A stretch of DNA of 64,000 nucleotides. It comes from Endozoicomonas sp965261315. GTDB lineage: Bacteria; Pseudomonadota; Gammaproteobacteria; Pseudomonadales; Endozoicomonadaceae. Under the pieces are notes generated by a model. That model made no database searches. It had not been told where the DNA came from and saw only the letters and a list, made by a program, of their open reading frames with translations. Shown here piece after piece: positions 45,672 to 54,734 of this stretch; position 1 is the first letter of the stretch; each line of letters opens with the position of its first letter. A program made the translations under genes and the position numbers. The stretch covers positions 1 to 64,000 of the forward strand of contig CBDHDM010000090.1 of assembly GCA_965261315.1 (NCBI GenBank), written 5' to 3'.

Positions 45672-46394
45672 ATGAGTAAGCCATTGGTCGTTATTACCGG
45701 AGCCAGCTCTGGTATAGGAGAAGCCGTTGCCAGGATAATGAGTCAGAATGGCCACCCTTTACTGTTATTGGCCAGAAGAGTGGAACGACTTGAGGCACTC
45801 AATCTTCCTGATTCCCTCTGTCGGAGGGTTGATGTTACCGACCGTGATTCACTTAAGCTGGCAATTGAGGAGGCAGAAGCCCGTTATGGTGAAACGGACT
45901 GCCTGATTAACAATGCCGGGTTGATGCAGTTAGGCCGTGCCGATGAACAGGATCCGGCCGAATGGGATGCGATGATTGATGTGAATATCAAAGGGGTGCT
46001 GAATGGTATTTATGCGGTTGCCCGGCAGATGAAAGCCCGAAAGGGTGGAACGATTATTAATATCAGCTCAGTTGCTGGTATTAAAAGTTTTCCGAATCAT
46101 ATGGCGTATTGCGGCACCAAGTTTGCCGTACATGGTTTGTCTGAAACCCTCAGAGAGGAGCTGGCTGACGACAGTGTAAGGGTGGTCACCATTGCACCAG
46201 GAGCGGTAGAGACAGAGTTGCTAAGCCATACAACATCCAGCGAAATTATTGATGGCTATGAGCAGTGGAAAGATGGCATGGGAGGCGTTATTACGGCAGA
46301 AGATATTGCCCGTTGTATCGCATTTGTCTATCAGCAGCCACAGAATGTCTGCATTCGTGAACTGGTGGTGACGGCTACCCGGCAAACTGCTTGA
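45672..46394 (+). CDS. Short-chain dehydrogenase/reductase, NAD(P)-dependent
   Basis: 240-residue classical SDR. Rossmann motif VVITGASSGIGEAVA (residues 6-20), NNAG at 80-83, catalytic Ser in INISSVAG, and active-site YCGTKFA (Tyr and Lys). The beta2 end LARRVERLE suggests NADP preference by its Arg pair, which is an inference. Close in shape to YdfG-like serine/3-hydroxy acid dehydrogenases. Single gene, divergent from rnf. Confidence 0.9.
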   Translation: MSKPLVVITGASSGIGEAVARIMSQNGHPLLLLARRVERLEALNLPDSLCRRVDVTDRDSLKLAIEEAEARYGETDCLINNAGLMQLGRADEQDPAEWDAMIDVNIKGVLNGIYAVARQMKARKGGTIINISSVAGIKSFPNHMAYCGTKFAVHGLSETLREELADDSVRVVTIAPGAVETELLSHTTSSEIIDGYEQWKDGMGGVITAEDIARCIAFVYQQPQNVCIRELVVTATRQTA

Positions 46395-46491
46395 CCGCAT
46401 ATATTATGCAGGCTCTCAGGCAGAAATCATCGCACTTTGATCTCATTATGATAAGTTAGCATCATTGACTCAGTGTTAGAGGTATTTGGCC

Positions 46492-47736
46492 ATGGCGGGG
46501 GAAAGTGCGGTGGTACTTGGGGCCGGAATGGTGGGCGTTTGCACTGCACTCCATTTGCAGAGAAATGGCTACCAGGTGACGTTGGTTGACCGGAAGCTTC
46601 CGGGTATGGAAACCTCTTATGGTAATGCCGGGTTAATTAACCGCGGTTCCGTGTTCCCACTCAGTTTATCGGATATCACCCGTCACTTGTCGGGTGCTCT
46701 GTTAAAGAATCACCCAAATGTACATGTCTATCTGAGTCAACTGCCTCATTACTGGCGCTGGCTTTATTGTCTTCTTATTCGAAACGGGCGATCCCGGTAT
46801 GAAGCTTCTGTAAAGGGGCTGGACAGTCTTTTTCGACACGCGGTTGAAGAACATCGAAAGTTACTGGAACTGTCTGACAGTACAGATTTGATGTTAGAAA
46901 AAGGCTGGCTCAGGTTATACCGGAAAGAGGCTTCCTTCCAGGCGGCACAATATCAAAGAGATTACTATGATCGATTGGGTATTCGATATGATATTTTCGA
47001 CCCTGAAGGCATCTCGGACCTGGAGCCGGATATTACCTCCGGTTTTCGTAAAGGGGTGTTGATTCGAGATACAGCCTCTTTTCTGGACCCTTTCGAGGTT
47101 GTGAATCGATATGTAAAAACATTTCAGTCTCTGGGTGGGCAATTTAATCAGGTATCGGTTCAGAGTGTTGTCCCCACTGGCGATGGCTATAAAGTAGAGT
47201 CTCATGGAGAAAGTGTCAGCAGTCGTACAGTTGTGCTGGCTCTTGGCCCATGGAGTGGGGAACTCTGTGAAAAGCTGGGCTATCGTTTTCCCATGGCCGC
47301 AGAGCGGGGATATCACCAGCACTTTCAGCCTTCTGATGCGTTTCGGTTAAGCAGGCCAGTTCATGATGTGGAAGGTGGTTATGTTATGTCGCCAATGAAA
47401 AATGGATTGAGGCTCACCACCGGTATTGAACTCTCTGCCCGTGACGCTCCGCCCGCTTCAAAGCAGCTCTATCAGGCGACCCATAATGCCCGTGCTGCTT
47501 TTTCTCTGGGAAATCCAGTGGGTGAGGTATGGGTCGGCAGTCGACCTTCCATGCCCGATGGGCTACCGGTCATTGGTGAAGCTCCAAGACATCCGGGTCT
47601 CTGGTTTGCATTTGGTCACGGTCATGCCGGTGTGGGTATGGGGGCCATTACTGGCCGTTTGATGTCAGAACTCATCAGTCAAGCCGCACCTGTTCTTGAT
47701 GTTTCTCCTTTTTCACCAAAAAGGTTTAACGGTTAG
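46492..47736 (+). CDS. FAD-dependent D-amino-acid dehydrogenase-type oxidoreductase (DadA-like)
   Basis: DAO/DadA superfamily flavoprotein of 414 residues. Start taken at ATG 46492 (MAGESAVVLGAGMVG) with AGAGG nine bases upstream; a TTG at 46486 is also in frame. FAD-binding GAGMVGVCTALHLQ, METSYGNAGLINRGS (the DadA loop), ALGPWSGELCEKLGY, and C-terminal SRPSMPDGLPVIG and FAFGHGHAGVGMGAITG. It oxidises a D-amino acid or related secondary amine and probably passes electrons to the quinone pool. No racemase gene beside it. Stop overlaps the convergent ygbA gene by four bases. Confidence 0.87.
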   Translation: MAGESAVVLGAGMVGVCTALHLQRNGYQVTLVDRKLPGMETSYGNAGLINRGSVFPLSLSDITRHLSGALLKNHPNVHVYLSQLPHYWRWLYCLLIRNGRSRYEASVKGLDSLFRHAVEEHRKLLELSDSTDLMLEKGWLRLYRKEASFQAAQYQRDYYDRLGIRYDIFDPEGISDLEPDITSGFRKGVLIRDTASFLDPFEVVNRYVKTFQSLGGQFNQVSVQSVVPTGDGYKVESHGESVSSRTVVLALGPWSGELCEKLGYRFPMAAERGYHQHFQPSDAFRLSRPVHDVEGGYVMSPMKNGLRLTTGIELSARDAPPASKQLYQATHNARAAFSLGNPVGEVWVGSRPSMPDGLPVIGEAPRHPGLWFAFGHGHAGVGMGAITGRLMSELISQAAPVLDVSPFSPKRFNG

Positions 47737-48104
47737 TTGAGTTGCTTTCGACTTTTTGGGTGCTCTGGAGCAGTCTTTCGATCATCAATAATATGCTGAA
47801 TGGTCAGAACCGGGTGTTTTAACAGCAGACGGGGACCCGCCCATTTCATCACTTCACGAATCTGCTGTCGTTGCTCTGGTTTGTAGCAGTGAACCTTACA
47901 GTTAGCGCAGGTGGGCTTTTCAGCCCCATAGATGCAGCGTTCAAGACGTCGTTTGCTGAATGCCAGCAGAGTAAGACACTCATTGCATAGCGTAGGATGC
48001 TGATGGTGATGCTTGCAGTAGAGTTCGATCATGCGGGTAACGGTGAAATATTCACGCGTCAGCCTGGGGTGATCTTTCAGGGGGCCTTCGAGAGCGAGCG
48101 GCAT
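47733..48104 (-). CDS. YgbA-like protein (nitrous oxide-stimulated promoter family)
   Basis: A Cys-rich small protein of about 123 residues. Motifs: REYFTVTRMIELYCKHHHQ, LCNECLTLLAFSKRRLERC, EKPTCANCKVHCYKPEQR and EVMKWAGPRLLLKHP. These match the YgbA/PF11756 family. The Cys pattern C...C..C...C and C..C....C suggests metal binding. In E. coli ygbA belongs to the NsrR nitric-oxide regulon. ATG 48104 has AAGG eleven bases upstream; GTG 48122 in the same frame is the alternative. No promoter site of NsrR type was identified. Confidence 0.8.
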   Translation of the reverse strand: MPLALEGPLKDHPRLTREYFTVTRMIELYCKHHHQHPTLCNECLTLLAFSKRRLERCIYGAEKPTCANCKVHCYKPEQRQQIREVMKWAGPRLLLKHPVLTIQHIIDDRKTAPEHPKSRKQLN

Positions 48105-48210
48105 AAACAACGTAACCTTCACCGTTTCGAGAAATCCATACTCCCATAATCCGCCATGATTGCCAAACCTGATCGACTGTCCGAAATACTTATCGGGCAG
48201 TCGACTAGGA

Positions 48211-48242
48211 CCTCGTTCCCACGGTAGACCGTGGGAGCGAGG
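48211..48242. repeat. Palindromic repeat CCTCGTTCCCACGG-type
   Basis: CCTCGTTCCCACGGT (48211-48225) pairs with ACCGTGGGAGCGAGG (48228-48242), one mismatch, short loop. The half-site GCGTGGGAACGAGG recurs at 63916-63929. This is the style of a dispersed extragenic palindrome. Just left is a second imperfect hairpin (48173-48204). Both lie between ygbA and iadA, whose stop is four bases away, so the element may also end iadA transcripts. Confidence 0.6.
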
Positions 48243-48245
48243 AGT

Positions 48246-49410
48246 CTACTCAAATGTCCCTTTAACAATGGCCTGACCGTTGGCAACCATCAGCTGCCCC
48301 CTGGCGATGGTATCCGTCAGTTGCAGCGAATCCTGATCCAGCAGAACCACATCACCATCAAACCCGGGCAGCAATTGCCCTTTTCTGTCTTCAAGACCAA
48401 TCTGATGGGCTGCGTTAGTGGTCACGGGAGCCAGCATCAGGGAAAGGGTTAATCCTTTTTCAACACCCCGGCGAACTTCGATCAGCAGGGAATCTGGCGT
48501 GCCGACACCCATGCCGATGATACGGGTACGATTTTCATTCCACTTTGGCATTGAACCGCCGGCATCAGAACTGAAGGTAAAGCTGGGATTCAATGCCTTC
48601 TTCAATACTCATGCGGGTTGCATCCGCACAGGTGATTTTTCCGGCTCCACCATCATCATGAATTATGCCAGTGCCGTCTATATAGGCACCCATCTTCGCC
48701 AGTCTGACGGCAGACTCCCAGGTGTCCGGACGGTTGATATGGGTAGGAACAAAGCGTTCAGGCTGGTAATCACTGACTTCCAGAATATCGAAAACCTGGT
48801 CAAGGCAGGCTTTTCCGGCGCCAGTGTGTACCGTAATGATGCCTTTCTTGTTGGCAATCAGTGACGCTACCCGCACTTCACTGACCAGATGGCCCAGTTC
48901 ATCTTGGGTGACAAATGGACCGCGATGATCAGCAACGGCCAGCTTTACGCCAATAACCGGCTCAATAAAAGCAATATCCCGTTGTACCGAACCGGTAATC
49001 GTTGGGGATGGCAGATGGTAAGCGCCGGTAATCATCAGTGCCGTGATGCCTTCTTCATTAAAAGCACAGGTTTTGGCATACAGGCTTTCCACATGGCGGG
49101 ACAATGAGTCCGTTCCCAGTAACCCAAGTGCTGTTGTAACACCGTTCAGTGTTTGTTGGGTCAGGGTCAGTTCGGGCGTTCGGGTGCGATAACCGCCTTC
49201 ACCGCCACCACCAATAAAATGCTGGTGGGTATCAACCAGACCGGGAATGGCCAGTTTTCCCTGACCATCAACCACTTCAATCGGTCCAACCAGACAGGAT
49301 TCATTGATACGGTCTTCAATGGCCAGAATTTTGCCATGGGTGATCAGAATGTCTTTGCGGCCCAGCGCTTTTGGAGCGAAAACGTCGGCGCCTTTGATCA
49401 ATAGTTGCAT
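48246..49410 (-). pseudogene. iadA: Isoaspartyl dipeptidase, one-base insertion
   Basis: Amidohydrolase-family zinc enzyme that cleaves beta-aspartyl dipeptides from damaged proteins. The 5' frame (49410 to about 48580) has MQLLIKGADVFAPKALG, the metal site VDTHQHFIGGGGEGG, TGAYHLPSPT, VADHRGPFV and IHDDGGAGK. It continues in the next frame with PSFTFSSDAGGSMPKW (catalytic Asp) and GFDGDVVLLD to the stop at 48246. Joining them needs removal of one base (A or T) in the GGCATTGAATCCC stretch near 48590, giving about 387 residues, the family length. No other damage. It is last in the gsi-like operon, 12 bases after the permease, so it hydrolyses what the transporter imports. If the indel is real the enzyme is inactive. 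Confidence 0.88.
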
Positions 49411-49422
49411 AACGTGAAATTC

Positions 49423-50286
49423 CTATTTCGGATCTAACGCCGTGCGCAGGCCGTCACCCAGAACGTTGCAGCACAAAACGGTAAGGAAAATACAGAGGCC
49501 GGGGTAGAGGGTGAGGTACATATAACCGTCCACCGCAATAAAGTCCCGGCTGGAAGCAAGCATGGCGCCCCACTCAGGCGATGGTGGCTGGGCACCCATA
49601 CCCAGAAAGCTCAGGCTTGCCGCCGTCAGAACTGAGGTACCTACCCGCATGGTGAAATAGACCAGAATACCACTGATGGTGCTGGGCAGAATATGCACAA
49701 ACATGATGCGACTATGGCTGGCACCCATGGTGATTGCGGCACGGACAAACTGCGAGTTCAGTACTGACAATGCCGAACTTCGGGTAATGCGGGCAAAGGT
49801 GGGCGTACTGAAGATGGCGATGGCAATAATAACATTGGTAATGCCGCCACCCAGTACCGCGACAATGGCGATAGCCAGCAGAAAGCTGGGAAAGGCAAAC
49901 AAAACATCGGCTGTACGCATGACAATACTGTCCAGCCAGCCCCCCCGGTAAGCGGCCAGAATACCGATAAATGACCCGGCCAGTGCACCAATGGTCACGG
50001 AAAGAAAACCAACCGTCAGCGAGACACGGGCACCATAAACCAGACGGGTCAGCAGATCACGACCATAGATGTCGGTGCCGACCCAATTCTCTGGTGAGGG
50101 GGGCATCAGGATGCGGTTGTAGTCAAAATCGTTGGGCCCCTGGCTCAGCAGAAGGGGGGCGAACAGTGCTATCAGGGTCATAATGAGCAGGGTGATGCCT
50201 GCAGCAATGGCCAGCTTTTCCCGTTTGAAGCGCATAAGAAAGAGCTGGAGCGGCGAAACGGTTGGCGAGGTCGTCGTAATGCTCAT
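49423..50286 (-). CDS. Peptide ABC transporter permease (GsiD/DppC-like)
   Basis: 287-residue inner-membrane permease of the oligopeptide/dipeptide/nickel class. After a short N-tail it has an N-terminal helix (IAAGITLLIMTLIALFAPLL), the PSPENWVGTDIYGRDLLTR segment typical of DppC, and the EAA loop with G-x9-LP-type motif around ITMGASHSRIMFVHILPS, which contacts the ATPase. Overlaps the upstream permease gene by four bases. Part of the cassette ATPase - binding protein - permease - permease - iadA. Confidence 0.92.
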   Translation of the reverse strand: MSITTTSPTVSPLQLFLMRFKREKLAIAAGITLLIMTLIALFAPLLLSQGPNDFDYNRILMPPSPENWVGTDIYGRDLLTRLVYGARVSLTVGFLSVTIGALAGSFIGILAAYRGGWLDSIVMRTADVLFAFPSFLLAIAIVAVLGGGITNVIIAIAIFSTPTFARITRSSALSVLNSQFVRAAITMGASHSRIMFVHILPSTISGILVYFTMRVGTSVLTAASLSFLGMGAQPPSPEWGAMLASSRDFIAVDGYMYLTLYPGLCIFLTVLCCNVLGDGLRTALDPK

Positions 50287-51200
50287 TTGAGTCGAACCTG
50301 CGGATTAATAACGGTGTAAAGCACATCAACGACGAAGTTGATCATGACAAAATGGAAGGAGTAGAGGAGCAACAGTGTCTGTACCACCGGGTGATCACGG
50401 GCAACCACTGACTCAATCAGCAGGGAGCCCAAGCCAGGCAGACCAAAAATGGCCTCGACCACAATGGAGCCACTGAGAATGAATCCGACCTGCAGGCCAA
50501 TCACCGTGATGATGGGCAGCATGGCATTTCGCAGCGCGTGAACGTAGGTCACGTGAAAGCGTTTAACCCCTTTTGCCCGGGCGGTCTGGATATAGTTTTC
50601 CGAGAGAACATCCAGAAAGGCCGATCGGGTAAAGCGTGCGATCACGGCGGTACCCATCATGCCAACGGTGATGGCCGGCAGGGTCAGGTCGGCAAGGGAC
50701 TGAAAACCGGTCGGATTGAACCATTGCAATTTCACAGCAAAGATTTGAATCAGGATGAGGCCGAACCAGAACTCGGGCACAGAAATGCCCGAGACTGAGA
50801 AGACCATACAGGCCCGATCCAGAAACTTGGATTTATGGGTGGCCGCGACAACACCGAGGATAATGCCCGCCGGAATAAACCAGAGGGATGCCAGGGTCAG
50901 CTTGGCCGTCAGCACATAGCGGTGGGATAACACGTCATAGACGGCATCGCCTGAAATGAGTGAGGTGCCAAAGTCCAGCTGCAGCAGATTGACCATAAAG
51001 AGGTAAAACTGCTGGTGAAGCGGGAGGTTGAGTCCCAGCTTCTGTCGCAGAATTTCCATCTCCTGAAAGGTCGCGTCTTCACCGGCAATCATGCGTACCG
51101 GGTCACCCGGTAGCATGTGCACGAAAAAGAATGCCAGGATGGCAATGACCAGCATCACGCCCAGGGTGCCCATCAGGCGTTTGAGGATATATTGCGGCAT
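50283..51200 (-). CDS. Peptide ABC transporter permease (GsiC/DppB-like)
   Basis: 305 residues. MPQYILKRLMGTLGVMLVI starts the first helix, followed by FVHMLPGDPVRMI (the DppB periplasmic signature), the TSLISGDAVYDVL loop and the EAA motif around YIQTARAKGVKRFHVTYVH with NAMLPIIT. Length and features match DppB/GsiC. 14 bases downstream of the binding-protein gene and overlapping the next permease by four. Confidence 0.93.
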   Translation of the reverse strand: MPQYILKRLMGTLGVMLVIAILAFFFVHMLPGDPVRMIAGEDATFQEMEILRQKLGLNLPLHQQFYLFMVNLLQLDFGTSLISGDAVYDVLSHRYVLTAKLTLASLWFIPAGIILGVVAATHKSKFLDRACMVFSVSGISVPEFWFGLILIQIFAVKLQWFNPTGFQSLADLTLPAITVGMMGTAVIARFTRSAFLDVLSENYIQTARAKGVKRFHVTYVHALRNAMLPIITVIGLQVGFILSGSIVVEAIFGLPGLGSLLIESVVARDHPVVQTLLLLYSFHFVMINFVVDVLYTVINPQVRLK

Positions 51201-51214
51201 TAGGGTCTTTTACC

Positions 51215-52720
51215 TTACTTAACCAGTGCTACGTCACCAACACTGATGGATCCATCCGGAAGGAAGTCGATGCCGCTGAGTGTTTTACTCTTACCGATGG
51301 TTCTGTGGTCAACTGTCGTAAAAATAACGGGTGCGTCTTTCCAGATCTGAGCCTGTGCCTGCTGGTAAATTGCTGTTTTTCTCGCGGGGTCCTGAACCAG
51401 CTGACCTTCTGCCAGCAGGGTATCAACCTCTGCACTGGAGTACAGGGAGTAGTTGGAGCCACCACCGGTGCCATAAATCGGACGCAAGGCCCAGTCGGCA
51501 GTACCGCTGGAAGAAGACCAGCCCGCATCAAAGATGACCGGACGGCTTGGGTCGTCTTTCAGAGTGTCGCCTGCAGCGTAATGGCTGGCGGTATCCCGTG
51601 GGATAATTTCCAGATCAATATTGATGGCTGATAGCTGCTGCTGCAGGAACTCGGCAGAACGCAAAGAGAGCGTATTATTCTTGGCCCAGAGTACGGCTTT
51701 GAAACCCTCGGCGTAGCCCGCTTCTTTCAACAGGGCTTTGGCTTTTTCCAGGTTGTAGCGATAGGCAGGCTGCTCAGCGAAGGTTTCAAGATTTTCAGGA
51801 ATCGGAGATTCCAGGGGAGCGGCATCACCGTTATAAACCACCTTGGCAAATGCCTCTTTATGGAAGGCATAGTTCAATGCATGACGAACTTTTTCGTTAG
51901 CGAAAATTTCATTTTGGGTGTTCAGTGAGTACCAGCGACCAATGATGGTGGGTATCTGAACATTCTCAATTTTCGGATTGGCAGCGATTACCTTCTTCAT
52001 AGCGGGAGCGACGGAGGCAATAAACTGGGCCTGCCCGGATTGCAGCATGGCCAGCTGGGAGCCGGCTTCTGCAACCGTGCGAAACTCAATGCCGTCGACT
52101 TTTACCGGACCACGCCAGTAATCCGGGTTGGCCTTAAAGCTGACCGAGCTGCCACGTACCCATTGATCAAAGACGAAGCGTCCGGTGCCTACCGGATTCT
52201 TCTGGATGTCGTCTCCGTATTTTTCCAGGGCAGCAGGGCTGATCATGCCTTGAGATGGGTGAGTGATCGCGTTAATAAAGTTATTGGACGGTTCTTTCAG
52301 TACTATTTCCAGCGTATCGTCTGCCAGAACATTGAACTCGGCGGCATTGGACAGCAAAGAGGCGCGGCGAAGTTGGTGTTTGATCTCATGTTCAAAGTTG
52401 TATTTGACCGCCGCTGCGTTGAAGTCAGTGCCATCGTGGAACTGAATGCCTTTGTTCAGGGTGATGGTGTAAATTTTTCCGTCTTTGCTGACGTCATAAC
52501 CGGTGGCCAGGTTGGGCACAACTTCCATCTTGTTGTTAAAGGTAAACAGCCCTTCGTAGGCGGCACCCGCCACGGACATGTCGAGGGTGATGGAGGCGTT
52601 GTGCGGGTTCAGTGTTCGCACTGAGCTTTCTATGGCCACAACAATATTGGAGGCCAGCGCCTGCCCGGCAAAACCGGTGGCCAGCGCAGTGGCCAGAACC
52701 AGTGACTTCATTCGGTTCAT
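51215..52720 (-). CDS. Peptide-binding periplasmic protein (SBP family 5, GsiB/DppA-like)
   Basis: 501-residue exported receptor. Signal peptide MNRMKSLVLATALATGFA to GQALAS (cleavage near 23). Family-5 features: SVRTLNPHNASITLDMSVAG, ATGYDVSKDGKIYTITLNKG, FHDGTDFNAAAVKYNFEH, NPVGTGRFVFDQWVRGSS and the late DAGWSSSSGTADWALRP segment. The length and the SLNPxN, VGTGPF-type blocks are closest to GsiB, the glutathione-binding protein of E. coli; that is an inference. Next to ATPase gene and two permeases in one operon. Confidence 0.93.
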   Translation of the reverse strand: MNRMKSLVLATALATGFAGQALASNIVVAIESSVRTLNPHNASITLDMSVAGAAYEGLFTFNNKMEVVPNLATGYDVSKDGKIYTITLNKGIQFHDGTDFNAAAVKYNFEHEIKHQLRRASLLSNAAEFNVLADDTLEIVLKEPSNNFINAITHPSQGMISPAALEKYGDDIQKNPVGTGRFVFDQWVRGSSVSFKANPDYWRGPVKVDGIEFRTVAEAGSQLAMLQSGQAQFIASVAPAMKKVIAANPKIENVQIPTIIGRWYSLNTQNEIFANEKVRHALNYAFHKEAFAKVVYNGDAAPLESPIPENLETFAEQPAYRYNLEKAKALLKEAGYAEGFKAVLWAKNNTLSLRSAEFLQQQLSAINIDLEIIPRDTASHYAAGDTLKDDPSRPVIFDAGWSSSSGTADWALRPIYGTGGGSNYSLYSSAEVDTLLAEGQLVQDPARKTAIYQQAQAQIWKDAPVIFTTVDHRTIGKSKTLSGIDFLPDGSISVGDVALVK

Positions 52721-52820
52721 GGTTGATCCTTTTGGTTGGATTTATGCTTCCTGAAACCTGTCTCGGTAACTTCCCCATCAGGTTTCAGGGGGGTGATACC
52801 CCTAAGGGAATCAAGTTTGT

Positions 52821-54734
52821 TTACACGGCTTCTTGCATCGGTTGCGTGGTATCGATTTGCATCGAGTTCACCGTTTGTCTTTCCTTAGCGACTTTATGGC
52901 CAGGCGATACTTCGATCATTTCCAGTGGTGCTGGTGACTCGCCAACCGGAAATACCGGATCGGGCACTTCTTCAGTGATCAGCTCGAATGTTTTCTGGCT
53001 ACGGGTTGAAAAATCAATCTGTGGAATGGCGGCAAGCAGTTTACGGGTATAACTGTGTTGAGTGTTTTCGAAAATTGCACGACGGTGACCCACCTCAACC
53101 AGCTGCCCTTTGGTCATCACCAGGACACGGTGGCAGACTCGTTCGATAACGGCCATATCGTGGGAAATGAAAAGAAAGGAAACACCCAGGTCGCGCTGCA
53201 GCTCCATCATCAGGTTAAGCACGGTAGCTTGAACGGATACATCCAGCGCCGAAACCGATTCATCGGCAACAATAATTTTCGGATTGGTGGTCAGTGCCCG
53301 GGCAATATTGACCCGCTGCAGCATGCCGCCAGAAAACTCATGGGGATAGTGGCGATACAGTTCCGGTGCAATACCGACCTGCCGGAGCAGCTCTTTGGCT
53401 CGAACTTCCCGTTCCGCTGAAGACAGTTGTGGGCAATGAATGATCAACGGCTCTTCTACCGCAGCACCAATGGTCATACGGGGATTCAGCGAAGCCAGCG
53501 GGTCCTGAAAAATAAAAGAGATATCCTTTCGGACTCGCTCACGCTGCTCCGGGGTCGGGTTCAGAAGGTTGATATCACCATATTGTACGTCGCCAGTCGC
53601 TTCGGGCAGTAAGCCGAGAATGGCATTACCGATGGTGGATTTACCGGATCCGGATTCGCCGACGATACCCAGTGTTTCCCCGAGGTAGAGATCAAACGAC
53701 ACATTGGCAACCGCGTGAATTTGATGAGTGACCTGCCCGAAGAAGTTATGACGGCGGGGAAAGATAACCTGTAAATGGCTGGCCGTAAGAACCGGCTTCT
53801 GGCTGTAGTCAACCTGATACCCGTCAATCTGGACAACGTTACCGCCTTTACCCGCCAGCTCTTCTTCCATGGTCAGAACCGGAAAGGAGCGAGGCAAATC
53901 GGTACCGTTCATTTCGCCCAGTTTAGGGGCCGCTGCAAGCAGGGCTTGAGTGTAGGCGTGCTTTGGTGACGTAAAAATGTGTTCCAGTGTGCCCGTTTCA
54001 ACCAGTTCGCCTTTGTACATGACGGCAACGCGGTCGGCAATTTCATACACTACGCCCATATCATGGGTAATGAAGATAACGGCCATGTTCAGCTCTTTCT
54101 GCAACGCTTTAATCAGGCCAAGAATCTGAGCCTGTATCGTCACGTCAAGCGCTGTTGTGGGCTCATCGGCGATCAGCAATTTCGGTTTGCAGGCAAGTGC
54201 CATCGCGATCATAACCCGCTGTCGCATACCGCCAGAGAGTTGATGAGGGTAAACAGAAAGAATCTTGCGACCGCTGGGAACACGGACCAGGTCCAGAAGT
54301 CTTCCGGCCTCTTCAAGAGAGTCCCGCATGCTTTTGTTCTGATGAATACAGATGGCTTCGGCAATCTGTTTACCGACCGTCATCACCGGGTTGAGAGAGG
54401 TCATTGGGTCCTGGAAAATCATGGAGATCTGATCCCCCCGGATCTCTTCCAGTTCCGATTGCCTGAGACTGACCAGGTCCAGCCCATTGTGCTCAATAGC
54501 GGCATCATCGGCTGTTCCCCTGTGCAGCCAGATGGAACCATTAACATCGGCTCGCTCTCCCAGTAAACCCATGATGGATTTACTGAAAACTGACTTGCCA
54601 GAGCCGGACTCCCCCACAATGGCCAGTATCTCGTTGTAGGCCATGCCGATATTGATGTCTTTCAATACCTGCTTTGTCCCCAGCAAGGTGTCGAAATTCA
54701 CATTGAGATTACGTGCTTCTAATAATTTACTCAC
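52821..54734 (-). CDS. Peptide ABC transporter ATPase, two fused nucleotide-binding domains (GsiA-like)
   Basis: About 637 residues with two complete ABC domains in one chain, the GsiA arrangement. Domain 1: Walker A GESGSGKSVFS, signature LSGGMRQRV, Walker B LLIADEPTTALD, then IFITHDMGVVYEIADRVAVM. Domain 2 starts near residue 325: Walker A GESGSGKSTIG, signature FSGGMLQRV, Walker B IIVADESVSALD and SHDMAVIERVCHRVLVM. Start taken as GTG 54734 (MSKLLEARNLNVNF) with GGA seven bases upstream; TTG 54746 is possible. Leads the operon ATPase, binding protein, permeases, iadA; the 100-base gap before the binding-protein gene may hold a processing site. E. coli has iaaA-gsiABCD, so a peptidase is linked here as well. 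Confidence 0.93.
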   Translation of the reverse strand: MSKLLEARNLNVNFDTLLGTKQVLKDINIGMAYNEILAIVGESGSGKSVFSKSIMGLLGERADVNGSIWLHRGTADDAAIEHNGLDLVSLRQSELEEIRGDQISMIFQDPMTSLNPVMTVGKQIAEAICIHQNKSMRDSLEEAGRLLDLVRVPSGRKILSVYPHQLSGGMRQRVMIAMALACKPKLLIADEPTTALDVTIQAQILGLIKALQKELNMAVIFITHDMGVVYEIADRVAVMYKGELVETGTLEHIFTSPKHAYTQALLAAAPKLGEMNGTDLPRSFPVLTMEEELAGKGGNVVQIDGYQVDYSQKPVLTASHLQVIFPRRHNFFGQVTHQIHAVANVSFDLYLGETLGIVGESGSGKSTIGNAILGLLPEATGDVQYGDINLLNPTPEQRERVRKDISFIFQDPLASLNPRMTIGAAVEEPLIIHCPQLSSAEREVRAKELLRQVGIAPELYRHYPHEFSGGMLQRVNIARALTTNPKIIVADESVSALDVSVQATVLNLMMELQRDLGVSFLFISHDMAVIERVCHRVLVMTKGQLVEVGHRRAIFENTQHSYTRKLLAAIPQIDFSTRSQKTFELITEEVPDPVFPVGESPAPLEMIEVSPGHKVAKERQTVNSMQIDTTQPMQEAV

